From Lysobacterales bacterium (GTDB lineage Bacteria; Pseudomonadota; Gammaproteobacteria; Xanthomonadales; Xanthomonadaceae), in the NCBI GenBank assembly GCA_020442545.1, contig JAGRJX010000326.1:1-5658 (forward strand): a stretch of 5,658 nt of DNA, in the 5' to 3' direction. The position numbers and the translations under genes were made by a program. The notes under the pieces were generated by a model. That model was given only the letters and a program-made list of their open reading frames with translations, had not been told where the DNA came from and did not search any database. This document shows positions 1 to 5,658 of the stretch, one piece after another; the first letter of the stretch is position 1; every line of letters begins with the position of its first letter.

Positions 1-763
1 TGTGGTTGGTCAGCGTGGTGGTCTCGCGGATGAACAGGCCGTCGTACTCGGCCAGCCGCGCGTAGTCTGCGCGGGTGATCGGATCGACGTCGATGCCGAT
101 GCTCTTGCCGGCGCTGATGAAATGCTGCATCGCCTTCCTGTTCGACGGCGGCAGCGTCTCGTCCGGGTCGTAGAGCATGGCCAGATCGTAGCGCGACACG
201 CGTCGCGCGCGCGGCTTGCGCCAGATCTTGCGGCTGAAGCTGTCCAGCGCGGCGGCGAACTGGTCCTGCTCGGCGTCCTCCAGCGAGTGCAGACCGACGG
301 CCCGCAGCTTGGCGATACGCCAGATGCGGCCGCGCTCGAATTCGACCCGCAGGATCGGGCAGGGGAAGGTCTCGAACAGTTGCCGCGCGAGGTCAGCCAG
401 CGCCGGCGTCGCACATTGGCCGAAACAGACCAGCAGGCTGAACTCGTCGCGATCCGCCGGCAGGGCCTTGGCCAGCCGCTGCGACAGGTCCTCCACATCC
501 ACGCCATACAGCGAACGCCGGCTCAGGTTGTTGATGCTGCGCACTGACGGAATCACCCGATGCCCGCGCGCATCGGCCAGCAGCGAAACGTAGTAGCCCA
601 GCCCCTGGTAGCGATAAGTGCGACAGAGGTTGATTACCTGCGTGCGCTCGATTTCGGAGGCCGGTGCCTGCTGCAGGTAATCGGTGGCGGTGACCACTTC
701 GCTGGCCGGGTAGTAAGCTGCCCAGTCGGCGGATCTTTCGACGACAATGACGAGTCGGGTCAT
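1..763 (-). CDS. RLAN-domain RimK-like ATP-grasp ligase, N-terminal part (runs off left edge)
   Basis: I read this frame by reverse-complementing the left end; it gives 254 open codons from an ATG at 763-761 and leaves the window still open. An in-frame TGA (769-767) lies just upstream, so this is the earliest possible ATG. The protein starts MTRLVIVVERSADWAAYYP and carries INLCRTYRYQGLGYYVSLLA near residues 44-63, the hallmark of the RLAN domain found ahead of RimK-like ATP-grasp ligases. Near residues 190-250 come LAMLYDPDETLPPSN and DGLFIRETTTLTNH, matching the linker before the ATP-grasp core. Family members are predicted to join amino acids such as glutamate to a protein or peptide using ATP, in the cytoplasm; the actual substrate is not established. 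The ATP-binding and metal-binding residues lie outside the window, so activity cannot be judged. It is divergent from a GNAT gene, a familiar partner. No convincing ribosome binding site precedes the ATG. Confidence 0.88.
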   Translation of the reverse strand, partial: MTRLVIVVERSADWAAYYPASEVVTATDYLQQAPASEIERTQVINLCRTYRYQGLGYYVSLLADARGHRVIPSVRSINNLSRRSLYGVDVEDLSQRLAKALPADRDEFSLLVCFGQCATPALADLARQLFETFPCPILRVEFERGRIWRIAKLRAVGLHSLEDAEQDQFAAALDSFSRKIWRKPRARRVSRYDLAMLYDPDETLPPSNRKAMQHFISAGKSIGIDVDPITRADYARLAEYDGLFIRETTTLTNH

Positions 764-926
764 GGTTCAGGTCGGAACAGCATGCGGCCGGACGGGCGCG
801 CGCGAGGCAAAGTCTGGCAGGTTTTCGCTGCCCTGCGCAGCGGGCGGCCCGCCTGTCCGAATAGTGATTCAGAAGCCGTCTATATGGCGACGACGCCCGG
901 GCCGGGCGACCCTGTTGCGGAGTTCA
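764..926. promoter_or_regulatory. Divergent intergenic region between ligase and acetyltransferase genes
   Basis: These bases separate two divergent starts and so should hold both promoters. The only AT-rich patch is around 861-886, where TATATG at 881-886 could serve as a -10 box for the rightward gene, but I see no -35 box at a normal distance. Nothing convincing stands out for the leftward promoter. A GC-rich palindrome at 894-908 is listed separately. The promoter role is inferred from gene layout, not from a strong motif. Confidence 0.3.
894..908. repeat. GC-rich palindrome upstream of the GNAT gene
   Basis: CGCCCGG and CCGGGCG are perfect 7-base inverted arms around a single central G. 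The palindrome ends 10 bases before the GGAG ribosome binding site (919-922) of the acetyltransferase gene. It could be an operator or an mRNA hairpin in the leader. Short GC-only palindromes arise easily by chance in DNA of this composition, so a function is only a possibility. Confidence 0.3.
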
Positions 927-1406
927 ATGCCGATGTCACAGCCTAACGATGGCGTCGAGCCACAACTGCGCGCCGCGCGTGCCGCCGACCTGCCGATTCT
1001 GCAGGTTCTGGAGGCACTGTTCCCGGGTGACCGCCTCAGTCCTCGACAGCTTCGCCATCACCTGGGCAACCCGCATGCGGTGATGCGCGTCATCGAGACC
1101 GACTACACGCTGGCCGGCTACAGCCTGCTGCTGACCCGCAGCGGCAGCCATGCCGGACGCCTGTATTCCATCGCCGTCGCACCGGCTTTCCGCGGGCAGG
1201 GCCTAGGCAAGCGCCTGCTGGATGATGTGGCTGCGCAGGCGCGAGCGCGAGGCTGCCGTGAGCTTCGACTGGAGGTCCGCGAAGACAACGAGACCGCCAT
1301 CCGCCTGTACCGCAACTACGGCTTCAGCCTCCTCGAACGGCGCCCGAGCTACTATCAGGACGGAACCGACGCCCTGCGTTTCCGGCTGGATATCGCCAGC
1401 GGCTGA
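927..1406 (+). CDS. RimI-like GNAT family N-acetyltransferase
   Basis: The 159-residue product is a single GNAT domain, which transfers an acetyl group from acetyl-CoA to an amine. Visible landmarks are the acetyl-CoA pyrophosphate loop RGQGLG (residues 89-94) after the strand LYSIAVAP, then LEVREDN (115-121), A124, LYRNYGF (127-133) and the tail SYYQDGTDALRF (141-152). This N..A..LY...GF plus YY.DG.DAL pattern is typical of RimI-type N-terminal protein acetyltransferases and of the GNAT half of GNAT/C39-peptidase fusion proteins. Here the gene stops right after the GNAT domain, so no peptidase is attached. Start choice: GGAG at 919-922 is 4 bases from ATG 927 and 10 from the in-frame ATG 933, so either could be used (159 or 157 residues); open codons further upstream do not look like the family. 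It is divergent from the ATP-grasp ligase, which suggests a shared pathway of peptide or protein modification. The acetylated substrate is unknown. Confidence 0.85.
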   Translation: MPMSQPNDGVEPQLRAARAADLPILQVLEALFPGDRLSPRQLRHHLGNPHAVMRVIETDYTLAGYSLLLTRSGSHAGRLYSIAVAPAFRGQGLGKRLLDDVAAQARARGCRELRLEVREDNETAIRLYRNYGFSLLERRPSYYQDGTDALRFRLDIASG

Positions 1407-1427
1407 GTCAAACCGAATACCCGCGAC

Positions 1428-1449
1428 CATGACCATCGTCAGGGTCATG
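1428..1449. repeat. 7-bp inverted repeat upstream of the peptidase gene
   Basis: CATGACC (1428-1434) and GGTCATG (1443-1449) form perfect inverted arms around an 8-base spacer. The element lies in the 94-base gap between the GNAT stop and the peptidase start, about 50 bases before the latter. The spacing fits either a dimeric regulator site or a small leader hairpin. No T-run follows, so it is not a standard terminator for the GNAT gene. Confidence 0.35.
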
Positions 1450-1500
1450 ACCGCCGACGCGGTGTTACCGTCGCGCATCCAGACCACTCCGGGGCCCGCC

Positions 1501-3660
1501 ATGCGTTCATCTTCCCTGCTTTCCGTATTCCTGCTGGCCGCAATGGCCGCCAGCCCCGCCCCTGCCAAGGCAGCCAACAGCGACATGAACAAGCACAGCG
1601 CGGACAGCGCCACGAAAGGTGGCAATGGCGACGATCCGTTCCTCTGGCTGGAGGATGTGGAAGGCGAACGTTCGCTGACCTGGGTGCGCCGGCAGAACGC
1701 CGCCAGCATCGAGCTGCTGGGCAATACCGATGGCTTCGAGAAGCTGCGTGAGGACATCAAGGCCATCCTCGATTCCGAGGACAAGATCGCCTACGTCGGC
1801 AAGATGGGCGACCACTACTACAACTTCTGGCAGGACGCCGAGCACCCACGCGGTATCTGGCGGCGCACCACCCTGGCCGAATACCGCAAGGACAGTCCGG
1901 CCTGGGAAACGGTGATCGACGTAGATGCACTGAATGAAAGCGAAGGCAAGCGTTGGGTCTGGCACGGCGCCAACTGCCTGCAACCGGATTACGCTCGCTG
2001 CCTGATCGCGCTCTCCAACGGCGGCAAGGACGCCGACGTGACCCGCGAGTTCGACCTGATCAACAAGCGCTGGGTGAAGGACGGCTTCTACCGTCCGGAA
2101 GCCAAGGGCAGTCTCGGCTGGATTGACAGTGACACTGTTTTCGCCACCACCGATTTCGGCGAAGGCTCGATGACCGCCTCCGGCTACTCGCGCGAAGTGC
2201 GCATCTGGAAGCGCGGCACGCCGATGAACGACGCGCCGCTGGTGTTCAAGGTGAAGCATGAAGACCTTGGCGCCTTCGCCGCCCGCGACCACACCCGGGG
2301 CTTCGAGCGCGACTTCCTGTATCGCGTCCCGGCCTTCTTCCGTGGCGAGACCTTTCTGCTCGACAAGGACGGCGGCAAGCACAAGATCGACGTGCCGGAA
2401 TCCGCACAGCCCAGCGTCCATCGCGAGTGGCTGCTGGTCGAACTGCGCGAAGCCTGGGACATTGGTGGCAAGTCGTTCCCGGCCGGCAGCCTGATCGCCA
2501 CGAAGTTCGATGACTTCATGGCCGGCGGCCGCGACTTCACCGCGCTGTTCACGCCCAGCGACACCACGGCGCTTTCCGGACACACCTGGACGCGTCATCA
2601 CCTGGTGTTGAACGTGATGGACGACGTCAAGAACCGCATCTACGTGTTGACGCCGCCAGCAGATGGCAAGGCCGGCGAGTGGCCGAAGCAGGCGATGCCC
2701 GGTGCGCCGGAGATCGGCAAGGTCAGCGTCAGCGCCGTGGACGACGAAACCTCCGACGACGTGTTCATGACCGTCACCGGCTTCCTGACGCCGACCACGC
2801 TGTTCCACGGTCCGCTGCTGGGCGAAAAGACCGCGCTCAAGCACATGCCGGCCACCTTCGACGCCAGTGGTTTCGAGGTCAGCCAGCATTTCGCCGAAAG
2901 CCGTGACGGCACCCGCGTGCCCTACTTCCAGGTATCGAAGAAGGGCATGAAGCTGGACGGGAAAAACCCGACGCTGCAGTACGGCTACGGTGGTTTCGAG
3001 GTCTCCATGACACCGAGCTATGCCGATACCGTCGGTCCCGGCTGGCTGGCACAGGGCGGCGCCTACGTGCTGGCCAACATCCGCGGCGGCGGTGAGTACG
3101 GCCCGCGCTGGCACCAGGCCGCGCTGCGCGAAAACCGCCTGCGGGCCTACGAAGATTTCGCTGCCGTCTCCGAGGACCTGATCCGTCGTGGCGTCACCAG
3201 CCCGGAACATCTGGGCATCCAGGGCGGCAGCAACGGCGGCCTGCTGATGGGCAACATGACCGTGCTCTATCCCGAGCTGTACGGTGCCGTGGTGTGCCAG
3301 ATGCCGCTGCTCGACATGAAGCGCTACAACAAGCTGCTGGCCGGTGCCTCGTGGATGGCCGAGTACGGCGATCCGGACACCGACGACTGGCAGTTCATCA
3401 AGACCTTCTCGCCCTACCAGAACGTGAAGCCCGACGTGGACTATCCGCCGGTGCTGTTCATGAGCTCCACCCGCGACGACCGCGTGCATCCCGGTCACGC
3501 GCGCAAGATGATGGCGAAGATGAGCGCGCAGGGACACGACGTCATGTACTTCGAGGCGCTGGAAGGCGGCCACAACAACGGCGCTGAAAACGCCAACCGC
3601 GCCACGCAGAAGGCCCTGGCCTACGCCTACCTGAAGCAGCGCCTGTTCCCGAAGGACTGA
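1501..3660 (+). CDS. Exported S9A prolyl oligopeptidase family serine peptidase
   Basis: The 719-residue product is a full-length S9A peptidase, which cleaves short peptides, in the prolyl oligopeptidase subgroup after proline. A signal peptide is visible (R2, hydrophobic run 6-17, predicted cut after APAKA at 24), pointing to the periplasm or export; this favours ATG 1501 over upstream in-frame starts such as 1429, although the ribosome binding site is weak. DPFLWLEDVEG (45-55) opens the family N-terminal segment, a beta-propeller should follow, and the hydrolase domain begins around 430-480. Motifs: GYGGF (495-499, Y496 matching the oxyanion tyrosine), NIRGGGEYG, nucleophile S577 in GGSNGG, D659 in DDRV and H691 in GGHNNG. 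W618 and R661 align with porcine Trp595 and Arg643, which contact substrate at the proline site, supporting proline specificity. The gene lies 94 bases after the GNAT stop and just before the remnant of a related peptidase. All catalytic residues are present. Confidence 0.93.
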   Translation: MRSSSLLSVFLLAAMAASPAPAKAANSDMNKHSADSATKGGNGDDPFLWLEDVEGERSLTWVRRQNAASIELLGNTDGFEKLREDIKAILDSEDKIAYVGKMGDHYYNFWQDAEHPRGIWRRTTLAEYRKDSPAWETVIDVDALNESEGKRWVWHGANCLQPDYARCLIALSNGGKDADVTREFDLINKRWVKDGFYRPEAKGSLGWIDSDTVFATTDFGEGSMTASGYSREVRIWKRGTPMNDAPLVFKVKHEDLGAFAARDHTRGFERDFLYRVPAFFRGETFLLDKDGGKHKIDVPESAQPSVHREWLLVELREAWDIGGKSFPAGSLIATKFDDFMAGGRDFTALFTPSDTTALSGHTWTRHHLVLNVMDDVKNRIYVLTPPADGKAGEWPKQAMPGAPEIGKVSVSAVDDETSDDVFMTVTGFLTPTTLFHGPLLGEKTALKHMPATFDASGFEVSQHFAESRDGTRVPYFQVSKKGMKLDGKNPTLQYGYGGFEVSMTPSYADTVGPGWLAQGGAYVLANIRGGGEYGPRWHQAALRENRLRAYEDFAAVSEDLIRRGVTSPEHLGIQGGSNGGLLMGNMTVLYPELYGAVVCQMPLLDMKRYNKLLAGASWMAEYGDPDTDDWQFIKTFSPYQNVKPDVDYPPVLFMSSTRDDRVHPGHARKMMAKMSAQGHDVMYFEALEGGHNNGAENANRATQKALAYAYLKQRLFPKD

Positions 3661-3797
3661 CCGTTCCGTGCTGCCCGCCGGCGCAACCAGCGCTTGTCGG
3701 CAGCGCAGGGGCTCGCCACGCTCGCGCATCATATTGATATGGGTGTCGGATATGGCGAAGCTGGGAGTTTCAGTTTGCTGGCAGCACGCTGTGGCTG

Positions 3798-4172
3798 ATG
3801 GCGCTTTGCGCGGTAGTTGGCGGCTGCGGGGTGACGGCAGTGCGTCCACATGAGTCGGCGTCACGGCTATCGATTGGCCTTTCACCACCGATCACCGAGC
3901 GTCGCGAGCACGTCGTCACGTCGCCCGACACGGCCAGCAGCGACTACCCGGCGATGTACGTCAGCACCGGCCTCTGGGATTCGCAGGTGCAGTACTGGGA
4001 ACCGGCCAAATGGGTTGCCCGCCTGCGCCAGCGCAAGACCGACGACCACCCGCTGGTGCTGCGCACCGACATGCACGCCGGCCACGGCGGCAAGTCCGGC
4101 CGCTACCGCAAGCTGCAGCAGATCGCCGAGAAGTATGCGTTCGTGCTGTATCAGCTGGGTGTGGAAAATTAA
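3798..4172 (+). pseudogene. ptrB: Oligopeptidase B remnant with large internal deletion
   Basis: The open frame encodes 124 residues. From residue 49 (DYPAMYVSTGLWDSQVQYWE) to residue 121 it matches the extreme C-terminus of oligopeptidase B, an S9A peptidase that cuts after Arg and Lys. Catalytic Asp (D61, in LWDSQVQYWEP) and His (H96, in AGHGGKSGR) are kept; the Ser nucleophile, the rest of the hydrolase domain and the propeller are absent. The family is around 690-700 residues, so roughly 570 are missing. Upstream, PPITERREHVVTSP (30-43) resembles the N-terminus of exported members just before the propeller, and MALCAVVGGC (1-10) looks like the end of a lipoprotein signal peptide. The likeliest history is an in-frame internal deletion joining the two ends near S42-P43. 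The first ATG leaves no charged n-region, so the original start may be lost or frameshifted: an ATG at 3752 lies in another frame. C-terminal identity is strong; the N-terminal match is moderate. It cannot be an active peptidase. Confidence 0.8.
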
Positions 4173-4202
4173 CCCGGGGAATCGCCTGAATGTCGAAGCC
4201 CT

Positions 4203-4216
4203 GCAGCATTTGCTGC
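4203..4216. terminator. Weak hairpin between convergent genes
   Basis: GCAGC (4203-4207) and GCTGC (4212-4216) can pair, with one more A-T pair inside, in the 49-base gap between the peptidase remnant and the leftward operon. The position suits a shared terminator, but neither strand has a T-run after the stem, and the stem is short. It is recorded only as the best hairpin in this gap. Confidence 0.15.
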
Positions 4217-4221
4217 TTCAA

Positions 4222-5115
4222 CTATCCGCCGCTGGCCTCTACGGCGCGTCGCTCCTCTGGCGTCAAACCATTCAAGAATGCCTCAAGAGCAAGTCGGCTC
4301 ATATCCGACTGCATGGCATCGTTGTACTGCCTTAGGTAGTGGTACGCGCGACCTACATCCGGCTCGGTAAAAATACCATTCGAGAACAGGTCATAGGCGT
4401 TGAAAAGCGCATTGGGATCACCGGTCGCCGCAGCCTCAACAGTGAATCGCCTGACGTTGTCGACGTACTCTCTGACAGCTTCTGGGCGACGAAGGACTTC
4501 TCTTGACGAAACAAAGTCAGCGGCCAAGGCCTTGTAATTCATCTGTGCTTCGAGAATTCCGGCACGAGCAGCCATCGCAGCCAAATCGAATCTGAGCTCG
4601 GTATGAGCGTCGTCCAAACCAACACACGGATTGCGAAGACTTTCGATCTGACCAAGCTGGCTCTCAGCTTTGTCTGGAGAAATCTCTTTCTTGTCTAGCG
4701 AGTCAGACAGCCTTGAGTAGAAACCACCAGAAATGGAGCACTTGAGCAAGGCATCGCTGAGCGCATAGGCCAATGAAGGGTCGCTTTGTGCGTCTTCTAC
4801 AATCTGATCCCAGTCTTCAACCAACCGGGAAGACCGCACCCTATCCAGGGCCGCTGGATCGACATGTTTGACATGATGAACAACCTGCTCCGCTGTCTCG
4901 TCACTCAAAGCAGATGCAGTTTGCGACTTAGACAACTCATCAGCCCCTGTCAGTTTATTCTCTGTCGCTCCCGGTTCCAGCTCGGCCCTAGTAGCACCTG
5001 CAGAAGCGCCTGGGCCGAGACGTACATCCTCGTGAAAGTACAATGCTGCAACCACCACCGCCATGACGGTGATGGTTGTAGCAACAGCGAATAAATACTT
5101 GGCACGCTGTGTCAT
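4222..5115 (-). CDS. Membrane-anchored protein with degenerate Sel1/TPR-like segment, function unknown
   Basis: The 297-residue product starts MTQRAK followed by a hydrophobic segment (about residues 7-27, ending AALYF), giving one N-terminal anchor or uncleaved signal with the rest in the periplasm. A polar, low-complexity linker spans about 30-75. The remainder looks helical and has only two cysteines, C126 and C164, which could pair. Residues 228-261 (AAATGDPNALFNAYDLFSNG, then the D253/A257/Y258 positions) resemble a degenerate Sel1-like or TPR repeat, usually a protein-contact module; this is a weak match. I do not recognise a named family. Start choice: ATG 5115 lies 8 bases after the upstream gene's stop, with a weak GAG 7 bases before it; an in-frame TTG at 5142 would overlap that gene and lacks a binding site. 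The arrangement implies cotranscription and perhaps coupled translation with the secreted glycine-rich protein. Its base composition is AT-richer than the genes to the left. Confidence 0.8.
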   Translation of the reverse strand: MTQRAKYLFAVATTITVMAVVVAALYFHEDVRLGPGASAGATRAELEPGATENKLTGADELSKSQTASALSDETAEQVVHHVKHVDPAALDRVRSSRLVEDWDQIVEDAQSDPSLAYALSDALLKCSISGGFYSRLSDSLDKKEISPDKAESQLGQIESLRNPCVGLDDAHTELRFDLAAMAARAGILEAQMNYKALAADFVSSREVLRRPEAVREYVDNVRRFTVEAAATGDPNALFNAYDLFSNGIFTEPDVGRAYHYLRQYNDAMQSDMSRLALEAFLNGLTPEERRAVEASGG

Positions 5116-5123
5116 TTTCGAAC

Positions 5124-5621
5124 TCAAGGGATTACCCACCAAGTATCAGAAAAGAGGTGAGGGGCAACGGTATGGCAGGTACCGGAAGAGTTGCAGATAT
5201 CGACAGTCTTCGCTTTGCCGTCCGGCTGCGCCCAAGTATCTACCTGTTGATTTACGACAGTCTTGATAAAGACAAGCTCCTCTCCTTGCACCTGGGTACC
5301 AATTTCTTCTGAAATTTCGCAGGAAGCGCAGGTAAATTCCCCAACACTTTCCCCAGGGATGATGCGGCGCCACACAGACCCCAGTCCACCACCGCCACCA
5401 TAGCTCGGGAACGGAACCCAAATATCGTCACCGCCACCGCCACCGCCACCGATGTACCAGTCCGAACCTGTTACGCAGTAGACATTACCCCAGCTATCGG
5501 TGTACTGACTTCCACCGCAAGCAGTCACGTACATTGTGTCCATTTGCCGTGCATGGCCTTCTTCTGCAGGAATCAAGAACATTGCCAGAGCAACCAACCC
5601 CAAGATGAAATTCACTTTCAC
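5124..5621 (-). CDS. Secreted glycine-rich six-cysteine small protein, function unknown
   Basis: The 165-residue product has a clear signal peptide (K2, hydrophobic run 5-17, likely cut after GHA at 24), so it should be exported. The mature part has six cysteines (35, 49, 98, 101, 143, 149), including a CASC motif at 98-101, enough for three disulfides in the periplasm or outside. Two glycine runs (58-64 and 75-79) form a flexible linker between an N-terminal Tyr/Trp-rich segment and a C-terminal domain ending in DTWWVIP. I recognise no family or catalytic motif. The start is GTG 5621: an in-frame TGA at 5627-5625 rules out anything earlier, and AAGGGA at 5634-5629 sits 7 bases before it. It is the first gene of a probable two-gene operon and may act with the anchored protein encoded next, for instance as a secreted partner; that link is inferred from adjacency only. 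No promoter can be assigned because the window ends 37 bases upstream. Confidence 0.8.
   Translation of the reverse strand: MKVNFILGLVALAMFLIPAEEGHARQMDTMYVTACGGSQYTDSWGNVYCVTGSDWYIGGGGGGGDDIWVPFPSYGGGGGLGSVWRRIIPGESVGEFTCASCEISEEIGTQVQGEELVFIKTVVNQQVDTWAQPDGKAKTVDICNSSGTCHTVAPHLFSDTWWVIP
5431..5451. repeat. Short CCGCCA hexamer repeat encoding a glycine run
   Basis: The plus strand shows about 3.5 perfect copies of CCGCCA, which on the minus strand encode the seven-glycine run (residues 58-64) of the secreted protein. Each copy gives two glycines, so gain or loss of a unit by slippage would change linker length without shifting the frame. Confidence 0.75.
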
Positions 5622-5628
5622 ACTTCAT

Positions 5629-5634
5629 TCCCTT
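5629..5634 (-). promoter_or_regulatory. Ribosome binding site deciding a GTG start
   Basis: AAGGGA on the minus strand lies 7 bases before the GTG at 5621, an ideal distance. It supports GTG over two nearby out-of-frame ATGs (5637 and 5628), of which 5637 has an AGGA only 3 bases away and 5628 directly abuts the AAGGGA. Confidence 0.6.
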
Positions 5635-5658
5635 CATGTTTCCTGATTAGCCCCAACC

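Larger units (their letters stand above)
4222..5658. other. AT-richer segment, possible acquired or accessory DNA
   Basis: Two 60-base samples here (4501-4560 and 4681-4740) are about 45-47% G+C, against about 75% for a sample in the peptidase gene (3061-3120). The change occurs near the end of the oligopeptidase B remnant. It holds the two-gene leftward operon and extends past the right edge. No transposase, integrase, tRNA or flanking repeat is visible, so acquisition by transfer is an inference from composition and from the neighbouring broken gene. Confidence 0.55.

Noticed and set aside
2..547. Plus-strand open frame of 181 codons at the left end
   Set aside because: It lies opposite the RLAN/ATP-grasp gene, whose protein sequence matches a known family; the plus-strand product has low-complexity Arg/Ala/Gln-rich composition.
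1222..1500. Upstream extension of the peptidase frame
   Set aside because: It overlaps the GNAT gene in another frame and would bury the signal peptide; the family N-terminus and signal fit ATG 1501.
3671..3706. Hairpin-like arms (CTGCC/GGCAG and GCGCT/AGCGC) after the peptidase stop
   Set aside because: The two pairings compete, stems are 5 bases and no T-run follows, so they do not support a terminator call.
3668..3853. Small open frame after the peptidase gene
   Set aside because: No recognisable protein features and no ribosome binding site; it overlaps the oligopeptidase remnant in another frame.
1507..3888. Very long minus-strand open frame (793 codons) opposite the peptidase gene
   Set aside because: It is antisense to a gene with clear family motifs and an intact triad. 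Its translation is His/Val/Ala/Gly-rich without recognisable domains, as expected from the opposite frame of a GC-rich gene.
5116..5142. TTG start at 5142 for the membrane-anchored protein
   Set aside because: It overlaps the end of the upstream gene and has no ribosome binding site; ATG 5115 begins directly with a normal positively charged n-region and anchor.
5431..5451. Hexamer repeats as a CRISPR-like array
   Set aside because: Units are 6 bases with no spacers and encode glycines in a real gene.
5494..5637. 47-codon frame from ATG 5637 as a separate gene
   Set aside because: Its AGGA is only 3 bases away, the product has no recognisable features, and it lies inside the secreted-protein gene, whose signal peptide is convincing.

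Overview
The window reads as chromosomal DNA from a high-GC Gram-negative bacterium. Gene families and signal-peptide styles fit a gammaproteobacterium of the Xanthomonadaceae/Lysobacteraceae type; this is inferred from family resemblance, not from a marker gene. Positions 1 to about 4170 are GC-rich (one sampled 60-base stretch in the peptidase gene is about 75% G+C). Positions from about 4220 to the end are clearly AT-richer (two sampled 60-base stretches are about 45-47% G+C), so two kinds of DNA meet near 4170-4220.

Left part. A gene on the minus strand runs off the left edge (763 down to 1). Its product has the N-terminal RLAN-type domain that precedes a RimK-like ATP-grasp ligase; the catalytic part lies outside the window. 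Divergent from it, across about 160 bases, is a RimI-like GNAT acetyltransferase (927-1406). Such a ligase and such a GNAT are commonly neighbours, the GNAT often being fused to a C39-type peptidase; here it ends without that domain. Next, on the same strand, is a full-length exported S9A prolyl oligopeptidase (1501-3660) with an intact Ser-Asp-His triad.

Middle. At 3798-4172 is the remnant of a second S9A peptidase, oligopeptidase B. A short piece resembling the N-terminus is joined in frame to the last 75-80 codons, which keep the catalytic Asp and His but lack the nucleophile Ser and the whole propeller. It is best read as a gene that suffered a large internal deletion.

Right part. Two small genes on the minus strand form a probable operon with 8 bases between them: a secreted glycine-rich six-cysteine protein (5621-5124) followed by a protein with one N-terminal membrane anchor and a degenerate Sel1/TPR-like segment (5115-4222). 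Neither matches a family of known function that I recognise. They converge on the peptidase remnant and lie in the AT-richer DNA, which suggests an accessory insertion or lineage-specific locus.

No tRNA, rRNA, CRISPR array, transposase or clear Rho-independent terminator was seen.
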